64,000 bases of DNA from Rhopalosiphum padi (lineage: Eukaryota; Arthropoda; Insecta; Hemiptera; Aphididae): contig NC_083597.1 of the NCBI RefSeq assembly GCF_020882245.1, positions 49,950,152-50,014,151 of the forward strand. The letters are read 5' to 3'. The stretch's first letter is position 1; each line of letters starts with the position of its first letter. The translations under genes and the position numbers were made by a program. The notes under the pieces were generated by a model. That model saw only the letters and a program-made list of their open reading frames with translations. It was not told where the DNA came from and searched no databases. Below are positions 51,756 through 62,559 of the stretch, in pieces.

Positions 51756-52857
51756 GCAGTTAAAACTTATAACTAATAACATTTTTGTTTGATAATTTGA
51801 TTTTTATAAATCAAAACATTCCTAATAATATTTTGCTTAGGAACATGAAATTAAAAATCCAAATTTCCATTCAAAAGCGTAAACTAGTTTTTAAAAAAAT
51901 AGAAACAATTTAAAAATTTTTTTTAATGTTGATTTGTAACGACTTAAAATTATGTAAGTAAAAAAAATATTTTCAAAAACGTTATTCTTTTCTGAATTAA
52001 TGCATGTGTTGTCGAACATTATTATTTATTAGCTTTCCTCGTTTTAAAAATAGTAAGTACCATATTATACGCAAAATCCAACTAGTGTAATATAACCAAC
52101 CTATATGGCGATGTATTATAATGTTTCAAAATTTTCACCAAAACATTGGCAGCGAGTTTTCCACGCGTTATTCAATAAACAGTTATATGTCTATAGCTGC
52201 GTTTACATAAGTAATGTAAAATATAGATGTATCGTGTGCAGTGTGTTAGTTTGTATGTGTGTATGATTTTAATAACTTTTCGTTGGACTGTCATCATCAT
52301 ACGTAAAATCAATAAAATATTTTTTTAAACATATTTTCTTTACGTCACACTTCTCTGCGGTATCTAATAAAACCCGGATGTGTTTACTTATCGACTGTCT
52401 TGTTTGCCACACGAAGATAATACGCTTTCCGGGTTGTAAGTAATAAAATAGCTATGTAGAAAAAATACGAATAAATTATTTTATAGGACACGAGGTAGAT
52501 ACCTGCAGTTAGTACTGTCGTAAAATTAATCGCATTTGACAGTTGCGTAGGTCGTTTTATTCCTCAAAAGAATAATCCGTTACTTTCTGTTTTCGATTTA
52601 GATTGAGTATAATCGACCGCAGGTATTTGGCAAAGGGACATTTGACGAGAATGCAAGTCATTATAAATAATTTATACATTTTGTATTGACTTTTTGACAA
52701 CTATTCTATTCCATGAGTCTATTCTGTAGACCGACCCTGCTGTCGTATATTACGTCAATACGTAATGACGTGTTAATATGTAGACATTTTTGATCGACTG
52801 CTACCTACTTATATAATTAGTGTTCACTTATAGTACCTATATATTTATTCATTTAAT

Positions 52858-53110
52858 CAGTGGCGGGTATAAAGGGGGGGGATAGGTGAATCCTTCCCTT
52901 GGGATTTAGTTTTTTTAAATTTAGTATATCGCTGACCCAACAAAACCCACCTATGTACCTATTATTAATATATAAACATTATTATACATTTATACTATTA
53001 CTATACCTATTATCTGTATGTATATACTATATATATATAATAATGCTATGTGGTGAGGGAGGGTTGGTTTTATTTTCGCCCCCCTTGAACAGCATGAATA
53101 ACCGCCACTA
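52858..53110. mobile_element. hAT-like miniature element, 253 bp, exact 8-bp target duplication
   Basis: Ends 'cagtggcgggtata' and reverse complement 'tagtggcggttatt'. Both flanks read catttaat exactly (52850-52857 and 53111-53118). G-run near the left end ('aaaggggggggata') and 'cgccccccttg' near the right. The open frame inside is not a transposase. Confidence 0.9.
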
Positions 53111-53118
53111 CATTTAAT

Positions 53119-56100
53119 TCATATACATAGATAAAAGTGGCTGACATTCAAAAGTAAAAAATTCTGGTACTTTCTTTAATAATCAGGAAAAACAAAATAA
53201 ATGAAAGACGCCATTATTTTTTTATATTTCAAAAACATTAGTTCAACACAAATAAAAATAATTAACTATCTATTTATATAGCCGTAGACAAATAATCACT
53301 ATGACAGAATTAATACCTTTCTTGATTGTTTTTAGACTTGAAAATATTTAATATTATGCTTTGTAGCTTTGTTATATAGCGAACTTCAATATTAAAAAAC
53401 GAGTGTACCTCTTCAATGTTATAGACGTGTTAAACTTGAATTTAGTGGTTACATGAATTATATATTTATATTATAATAATTAATAATATACTCATCTTAT
53501 ATAATTCTAAATTGAAAACGCTAAATTTATATTTGTTGTATAATATCAATTTCTGTACAATTTTTGGAATGTGATAGGCCTAATAGGAGTGTCCTATACT
53601 CTATAGTCTATACTTTATATTATATATGTATATGTATATAATATACGTAATTACATAATCGTATAGTTATATCGTACATAACTACATAAATATAAGCCAT
53701 TATAGGAAAGTAAGACGGGTTTCGGTTTATGATAAATTATTGTAACTGTACTAAATATTTTTTGTGGAGATTTGTGGCTTTGACCTACCTATATATTATA
53801 TGATAGGCATGCGTAACGACCAAACAGGTATTTTCTTTTCTATTAATTAGGAGGTTATTGTTTATATAATGTTAATGTCTTTTAAAACAGATAAACAAAT
53901 CTAATCTGCACAGTACACACTACACACAAATGTATAATAATAAAAATTATATTAATTATTTATATTATTATAATATCTATTATTTACAGATACAATTGTA
54001 TAAACACAGTGCTTAAAATTAATAAAAATGATAATTAATTAACTAATTATTATTTTCCGCGTTGCTACGAAACTAATTTATATAGACGAATTTTAAATTT
54101 ATTTTGGTGGCTATATTAGTTAAATATTAGTTATAAGCTTTTAATTTAATTTAGACATTTAAGTATACATACACTTCAGAGTTTAGACAGGCAAATTAAA
54201 TTGAGTTACCTACTTATTGTGTTGTGTGTCATAGGAAAAATCTGAGAGAATATGGTAGATTATAAGTACTCGATAAAGGTAATAACTAATAATAATAAAT
54301 TGTAAATTTAATACGAATTACATGTAAATGCAGTTTCCAATAAACAAAGGGACTATGGGGCGAAATAACTAACATCAGTACCGCCCTCAGAACACGAATT
54401 CAAATATAAAAAAAGTTCTTATTTATATATATTATTATCATTTAATATTTAAACAGGTCATGTCGATTATGATTACATAAAGAGTCCTGCATTACTAGCC
54501 ATTACTATTGCATTTAGGTTATTATCCTTAGCTCTATTATTATTGTTGTGAAAAGCTGTTAAGCTTTCAGACGTATGGGGCAGGTGCGTACTATTTATTT
54601 ATATATTTATATATAATATTTAGGGGGAAAGGGCAATGGTGTTTTGAAAAAAATAAATAGAACCATTCAAGGACATCGGAGTTGGGGTGTCTGATAAATA
54701 AATTACGACGACCATCAATAATAAACGCGATAACATTACGACTAGTCCAGGAGTAAGTTTACTTTTATACAAATTTATAATAGTGTACACAGGTATATAG
54801 TACATTACGGTCAAGTCCGTGACACGACTGACGGCCCGTCCGATGCGTTATCCGACGTAATAATAACGTGATTATACGGTGGCGCCCAAAAGCTATTTAG
54901 GTAAAATATGTGACGAGTTCTAATTGAAATTCGTATTTATAGATTTATAATGGTATATATTATGTATATATTACATATAAATATATTGTACCTAGTATTT
55001 TACTGTCTGATATTATTATACAATATGTAGGTAATAAAGCTTTGATTAATTTGAATTATTATTTAAATAATTAATGGTTATTAATTATCCTTCTAACTAC
55101 ATATTTTAGTATTGGTAGTTAATTATTACTACATGAATAATAAATCTAATAAGTTTAATTGATTTCGAACAATTTTTCTTAAAAGTTCTTTATATGGATA
55201 ATGTAAAAAACCCGAAATCAAATTTATTATTAAAATAATTGTTGTCTGCACTTTAAAACATTTTACATTATTAAATTATTACACCTTATAAAATTTGTTA
55301 ATAATATTGTTTTTTTATGAAAATAATAAGTGTGGATAACAAAGCAAATGGATTGTTTTCTTATAAAAAAACTCGATTACAAATAAATGTACATATTTTG
55401 ACAAGTGTTCAAAATGGAACATGCCCATTGCAACATTTAACTATTTCATTAGAAAATTAAAACAATTATTTTAAATTTTAAAATCATTGAAAAATATTTG
55501 AATCTTTGAAGAAATCTTTGATTACAAATCTCAAAATGATGGTATATACCTAAAATTTTTAAACTATTTACTATAATATATTAACTATGGTTTCTATTGC
55601 TTTCTGGAGTGATCCTTATTTACATACACATATTATGAATTTAGAAATAATATAAACTACTATTAATCCTTATGACCTTATTAACAATATATTTTTCAAG
55701 GTTTCAAGCTAAGACTATTCTTCGAAATGAATTCATGATGAGTTGAACATTTAAAATGATGACCCAATTATAAACCTACACATATTTTAAATGTTTGTAA
55801 AACACTTTATAATTATTAGATTAATATAGTAATATTAATAGTATAACTTACTCAAAAATGTATAATAATTCTAGTTCTAGGTAAAAAATGTTAATTTAAT
55901 TTAAACTCGGTTAAGGAGTGTATTTTTGTTAATTTTTGTAATAAATTTGCAAGAATAATTATTAATGTTTTCTCTACAATTATAAAGAATATACAAATTA
56001 TTCTATTTTTGACGTGATCTAAATCATATGTTATTATATTTCTCATTAGTATTCATTTAGATTTTTGTTTTGTAATACTGCTATTATAGAATTTAATACA

Positions 56101-57098
56101 TTAATTTATATACATACCAAAATGATATATATTTATTATTTTTAACTTTTTTTAAATTTATATTTTGTATTAATTCAGTGTAATACTGTAATAATATAGA
56201 TATATGAAACTCATGATCTCCAACACATCCTTATATTGAAGGTTTGGAGATCCAACTCTGTTATAATTTTTCGTGAATAATTTGATTTTTATTTTGTTTT
56301 GTTGCTATATGAAAAAATCAAACATTATAATTATTGTTATTTGTATACTACATCTATTACGGATATTGTATTGATATTAGAATCTTGTTAAAATGTATCC
56401 GTGTCATATACATAATACAATATTATACCTACTGATATACATCACGTTATATTTATGTAGGTACATATACTGTACATAGAGGTACGTATACAATACATTC
56501 TACATTGTATGCTTATTAGGGCACATTTTCTGCAAGGATGGAGGCTAACAGATAAATAGTATTTTTTTACAATTTTTAAGTATTTATTAAATTTACCTAC
56601 CATATATATTATTATGGTACCTAATAATAGCCATATAAATAAATACAATTATATCAAAAACGACAAAAACCAAAATGTTTATAAATAAATTTTGTAGAAT
56701 TTGATAAATTTTATCCCCAAAACAAAATAAAATTCAAAATGATAAGTAAATTTTGATTTTATAAATAAAATACGTAAGGTCAATATATCAATTTCGTTTG
56801 TATTCAAATTATATTATTCTAATTGCCATGCTCAAATTATTATTTAAAAAATTATTATCATTCTTAAAACGTGCAAAATACAAACATCATGATTACCTTA
56901 AACTCAAAATCTTATTATTATTATTATATCTTTATGATTTAACCACCTAGTCTCTTATTATTATTAATATTATTTTATTTTAATTTTCATTAACTCAACT
57001 ATATAAAGCCTATACGTTTCACCGACTTGGAAGACTTTTACTTTTAACTCGCAAAAAAATCGGTTATTAAGTTTTCCTTAGGTAATGTAAAATGTATT
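53119..57098. other. Intergenic, no gene recognised
   Basis: AT-rich throughout. Minus-strand frames at 54620-54814 and 56442-56648 have no recognisable domain. No RNA gene or clear transposon terminus identified. Confidence 0.5.
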
Positions 57099-57212
57099 GA
57101 GCGCAATTGGTCTATCGACCCTAACATTTTTAGAGCGCAATTGGTATATCGGCCCTAAAATGTTTCGAGCGCAATTGGTATATGAAAAGGTAATTTTAAG
57201 CGCAATTGGTAA
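57099..57212 (+). repeat. ~34-bp tandem repeat, four copies
   Basis: Units start near 57099, 57133, 57167 and 57198, each beginning (g)agcgcaattggt; the first three continue with 'tatcg(a/g)ccctaa' or 'tatgaaaa' and a T-rich tail. Each unit carries the palindrome caattg. The last copy is truncated. Confidence 0.8.
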
Positions 57213-59507
57213 ACTACTAAACTCCCATTTGGTTAAACGCTTGATTGTCGATTGAATATGTAAAAGAGTGATTGATGATCTATTCCAGCATAGTTCTTAT
57301 TTGATGAATGCTAACTGAAGTTATTAGGTATTTGGGTACTATTAAAAACATCACCTATACACCTTCATCGATAAAGATTTTCATACATATTTGATTTAAG
57401 TACTTTTACGGTCACAGTGTACAATACTTATACATTATGGGTACCTATATACAAAAAATAATAATAATAATATACGACACTATATATAATATATACCTAA
57501 CATATCAATGTATTATCATTGAGTATAGATAGTATCTATACTCAATGGTATTATATATTATGTATATAATAAGTAATAACTGCGAGAGTTATGTCTAATA
57601 TTATCTACTGCTCATTAAATTTATTGAGTATTTTTATTTTTTATCATATAATAGGTACGAAAAAAATATGATTGCATACCTATTTTATAAAATATGTATT
57701 TTTTTAAAACTAATTTTATGGCCTTATGGGATACTTATTATTTATTAGTTATTATGTTTGGAACCTGTAGGGTATATGTGGAAACCTAATACAGTAATAC
57801 CTATATATATACTAACTATTATTTTACATAATTTGTATGCACATATATAATATATGTAAGTTGTATAGGTACCTGAATATGTTATTATATACACTTATTC
57901 TAATATTAGATAGGTATTACTAATGCTGTATCTACATAATTTCAATAGATCGTTTCCTAGTGAGTTATGAACATTAAAATGTGTAAGCCTAAATATTTTA
58001 TTTTTATGTTTTTGTATTTGGCGAATTCAATTGAGTGTCTATACAACGTTAAACAACTAATTTTAAAATGGTAGATACCTAATTAATATTGTGTTGGAAC
58101 GGAATGATGGTAATACAAAAATATAAAATGTAATATATTTTCTAAAATTACCTAGGTACCTACCTATTATCTACAGTTTAAAGATTTAAAAAAAATCGCA
58201 TCTGAGCAAAATAAAAAAAATGCAAATTTATCGTATGCAATGATTTATTGGCTTTAGTGTGCTCCAATAGAGCGGTTATACCTACTTTGGCTACTTTTAC
58301 CTATTTTAATTTAATTTGGGTAGTTTCTTACTTGTTATTTGTTAATTGTTATACTGATAATAACGTTCATTTGTTAGTGTACAATGGAAGGTTTTACTGT
58401 CTAGTGGTTCCCATTAACTTTTGTACAAAGGGTAATTCTTAAAAACTATTAGAAATTGGCAATTGCTAAACTTTTGGATAGGCAATTTATGGTTGCTCTA
58501 TATTTATCATAATATATAAGTTAAAAATTATAATAGGTAAGTTTAGAATAAGAGTTAACGACGTAACGTGTGTCGTGTTTTTTTAAAAATATTATCGTTT
58601 GGTTCCTTTTCAAAATAGTAATAATTATTATTGGTTACGTACCACCTAGATCCCGCAACAAGTAGATCCACGTACGTCAACTGGATCCCTTTGGACATTT
58701 ATAACCTCAAAGACAATTTAGATTCCATATTAACTATAATCTCCCACGTCATTTAGGTACCCAGAAATCGGCGATAATTTAAAAAACTTGTCTAAAAAAA
58801 ATACTTAAATAACAATTTAAATTTTAAAAATATTATGAAATAGTATGAAGTATAATTAAGTTACATGGCGTTAATAAAATCTCTAATTCCATTAATTATG
58901 ATATTAGATTCGATGTTTTAAATAAATAGTAACGTTTCATTACATTCTAATATACACGATATATGAATTATCGATTATGTTTATGTAGAACTTATTTATA
59001 ATTTTTAAAAGAACTTGCTCAAATACCTATTTATTATAATAGGTAAGTACATTAAAACCTAACCATTAACCTAACAGGGTGACTATACTTATTTACAAGC
59101 ATTGTATGGCCACTTATTCCTTTAATGTTAAATTTATGTTGGACTTTCAAATTTTAGAGTTAACTTTACCTAAAGGCCATATTTTTAAATTCAAGTACAC
59201 AGAAGTTGTACATTGTTTAAGCTATGTCATGTAACGGTATAGACTTATTTTTTAAAATGAGAAATAACCTTTTATTGCGAATAATTAAGCAAATTATTTT
59301 TTTGAAAATATTTATCAAACTATATCCACATAATAATCCTGAAAAATGGTTTTAAAAACTTAAAAATAGAGGTAACTATGCAAGTAATATTTAATCTAGT
59401 AATTACAATAAAACAGTTTTTGCAAAGTATAAAATATTTATGGATTTATACTACATAATTAACATACTTTTTAAATTAGCATAGCCCCCATATTTTCCAA
59501 AACTATA
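57213..59507. other. Intergenic, no gene recognised
   Basis: AT-rich. The 64-codon open frame at 58248-58442 has a hydrophobic stretch but no recognised family. Contains one hairpin, listed separately. Confidence 0.5.
57517..57547. repeat. Near-perfect palindrome, 15-bp arms, 1-nt centre
   Basis: 'cattgagtatagata', a single g, then the exact reverse complement. Confidence 0.85.
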
Positions 59508-59509
59508 TA

Positions 59510-59793
59510 CAGTAGAACATCGATTATTTGCATTAATTGGGATCGAGTGGGTGCGGATAATCAAATAAGCATTAAAAATAAAGTTAAAAACTAATTTACT
59601 GTGTGTAAAACGTACCTATAATATGATACATTAGACTCATTAGAGAGACCCATGGTAGATAATAAAATAATCTCGCATTTCATATAATATAAAAACGACA
59701 AAACGAACATATAGCTAACGATAACTAAATTAAATTAAACTAAAAATAAATTTGTACAACAATTTTGTGGTGTGGATAACCGACGTTCTACTG
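59510..59793. mobile_element. pogo-like miniature element (284 bp) with TA target duplication
   Basis: Left end 'cagtagaacatcgattat', right end reverse complement 'cagtagaacgtcggttat', flanked on both sides by TA (59508-59509, 59794-59795). The CAGTAGAAC(C/A)TCGATTAT end and an internal 'gcggataatcaa' are typical of pogo/Tigger elements of the Tc1/mariner superfamily. No transposase frame. Confidence 0.88.
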
Positions 59794-59795
59794 TA

Positions 59796-61310
59796 TTATC
59801 ATGGATGGACGGTGGTCTTATTCTTAATACACTACATAATGTTAAATAACTTAAAAACTACTAGTTCAAATGTTAGTTTGGATACAACTTTGAATTTTCA
59901 AAAAAATCATCTATTTGACTATTTTACAATTATTTGGAATATCGAATATAATATAGGATAGTAAACACTGACATCTGACGCACAGTTCGCAAATATCGAT
60001 GACAATATTTTCACTAGCGCTATTGATATAAATATATTTCTTAAATACAATGCTTGAGCGTTGAGCCCAATAGCTTTCAAAAGCAAACGGAGAGTGAATC
60101 TGCCCCCTACACCATGAATTTATACACATAAATGATAGATTAGTAAAAATTTATCTATGATACAATTTAAAATAATAAATTAATAACACATTAATGATTA
60201 ACATATTATAACAATAATCAAACAAATATAAACAGACAACATTTATTCAGTTATACCTATTAACAATTAAATCAAAGCTATAATGCTCAAATATGGCTGA
60301 TGCTAATTTAGTTATGTTTAAAATTTGAATACAATAGTATTTAACATAACTATACAAACTATACAAGAATACTGAATAAAATAAATATTGTATAAATTCA
60401 AAATTTTTAGTTAAGAACTATATTATGTATTTATAATAGTAGTTTTTCCTATGTATAATCTAAACATAATAATCACAGATAAATAAAATAGTCTTAACAT
60501 TTATTGAATAATTTACGTAAAATATACGGTGAATTAAATTTACAAAATACAATACGGTTATTAGTTGTCATTGTAAACTGTTGCGTAGTGAAGACACTGA
60601 AGAGTATTAATTCAATTTTCAAGGATTTTGACCCATTTATTAATTTTTGTTACTAAAAAACATTAATAAAGCACGCAAATATAATTGTCTATAAAGAGCT
60701 CAAAATGAAATACAATTATTTAAAAATTATACCATTTATAGAAAAAATGATAATATAAATACTTAGTCAACATTTTAAATTTTACGGCTATTCGTTTTTG
60801 AATTTTAAGAAAATAAAAAATCATTTTTGTTGATAACTGGTTAGCTGAAAAGATTAAGAACATAAAATTTTAGAGGAATTTCCTATGGTTAATAAAATCC
60901 AAATGTGTACAATCACATATTCACATGGAAACATTTGTATTTTATTATAAGACACAAATACCTACGTAACCAATGCATCAGCAAATTAGTAAAATATGAA
61001 GTTTCAAATTTACATGAAATAAAAATAAAATCATTATCTTTATCCTTATATATAAAAAAGAACAGGCCATTTTTATGTACCCATTTTGTGACGACGCTAT
61101 TTAACTTTTTTCCAATTTTTTTTTCACAGAGTTGTTCCAAATACCTGTCTGAGTGTCGCCACGTCGCCCGATTTTCAAAATTTTGATTTTAAAGGGTTGA
61201 AATCTGTGAAAATAAATTTTTACGTGTAATTTGTTTATCTATATTCATATAATAATAACAATAGCAATCGATAACATAAATCAGTACACATAGAAATTCT
61301 AATTATTAGT
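59796..61310. other. Intergenic, no gene recognised
   Basis: AT-rich. Overlapping + and - open frames at 60905-61186 mirror each other and have no domain signature. Confidence 0.5.
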
Positions 61311-61525
61311 TATCTCTCCATTGCCTTGCCACGGTGCCTATACATTAAACACGTTCATTTCATTTGCACTCCGTACTACCAGCAGTTTGGACACGCGTAA
61401 CATCTAAAATATTAAGGCTGTTTTTTACACATGTGGCTACAAATATAAAAACTATATAATTTAGACTTAAAAAAACATTCTTCTTTTCGACAACGCTTCC
61501 ACAGCGTTTTACACTTAAAAGGAGT

Positions 61526-61560
61526 TTTTCCGGGCAACGCCGGAAAATTCAGCTACCTAG
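61526..61560 (+). mobile_element. Helitron 3' terminus
   Basis: Perfect 8-bp stem ttttccgg / ccggaaaa around a 6-nt loop gcaacg (61526-61547), then 13 nt later a terminal CTAG followed by T. This is the canonical Helitron 3' end (GC-rich hairpin plus CTRR before a host T), and 'ccgggcaacgccgg' is a common insect Helitron form. The 5' end is not certain; 'tctctccattgcc' at about 61313, preceded by A, is one candidate. No Rep/helicase coding seen, so non-autonomous. Confidence 0.75.
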
Positions 61561-62044
61561 TAAAATACACAATAATGAGTAAATAAAAATATGTGTAAAT
61601 TCATGTTTTAAGTAAAGTAATAAATACACACAATATTTCTGGCAATATTAAACTTGACCCGCTTTTGTTTGTGTATTTGTAAAATAAGAACTAATATAAT
61701 AACTATACTTGGAGTCTTTTTTTAACAAGTCAAAGAATATTTTTAAATATTAAACATTATTTTATTGAAATACTTAATAAAACGTTAATATTTCTCGTTT
61801 CTTGATATAAATAATTATTTAATTGGAATTTAATAAAAAAAAATGTATGCAAGGTATAACTATAACTATAAGATAAGAATAACAGTGTTATGTAATTTTC
61901 CGCACCACCTTTATTATTAAACGACGTACAATAACATTGTCCGTATTGTTTAATAACTTTATGAGGTATTACACGAGGCGCGTTTTTTTATTGTGGTATC
62001 CCCAGTAGGCCTAATCCACATTGTAAGCGAGAACGCATTATATG

Positions 62045-62362
62045 CAGGGGCGTATTTAGGTAGTGACTTTGGGTCCAGTTGTCGAGAACGGCAAATTTTT
62101 AAAAATTTAGAGGGGCAGCAAATTTTTATTTCGTACTTTATGAGTACTGGCGCAGTGACGTCAATCATTAATATTTTTCACAACTAATGTGTGCCATAGA
62201 GGTATAAAATACTATAGTATTTTATTTATATAAAATGGTATTCTATGGTATTAACAGTTTGACCAATGCGTGGCATAGAAATTTTTTTAATTTTTTTTTT
62301 AATGGGGGGAAGGCAACTAAATATGTGTTGCCCTTATCCTAAAATGTCTAAATACGCAACTG
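62045..62362. mobile_element. hAT-like miniature element, 318 bp, 8-bp target duplication
   Basis: Ends 'caggggcgtatttagg' and reverse complement 'cagttgcgtatttaga'. Flanks are attatatg (62037-62044) and atcatatg (62363-62370), 7/8 identical. The terminal sequence is almost the same as the elements at 1671 and 28353, so likely one family. Lies ~200 bp before the satellite array. Confidence 0.85.
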
Positions 62363-62559
62363 ATCATATGAATGCATTCAAATAATAAAAAAAAAATATA
62401 CAATAACTTAAACTATGTAGATATTAAAAATTCTATATAATATAAAACGGGTAATGTGTATAATATGTGTGTGTTGCCGGCCGGCGATGGTTAATGTGTT
62501 GGATGAGTGGATGAGAGATGAGCGCTAATGCGTAAGGGGAAAACTAAATTAAACTTATA

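Larger units (their letters stand above)
49085..52849. other. Intergenic, repeats only
   Basis: AT-rich. hAT-like terminal sequences lie at about 50675-50686 ('ggcgccactg', right-end type) and 51465-51476 ('cagtggcgtgac', left-end type), but they do not delimit one element. A hairpin and an inverted repeat are listed separately. Small open frames here are unsupported. Confidence 0.5.

Noticed and set aside
58248..58442. 64-codon hydrophobic frame
   Set aside because: No ATG context, domain or splice support; could be chance.
60905..61186. Overlapping plus and minus open frames
   Set aside because: Complementary frames over the same AT-rich bases; neither has a recognisable domain.
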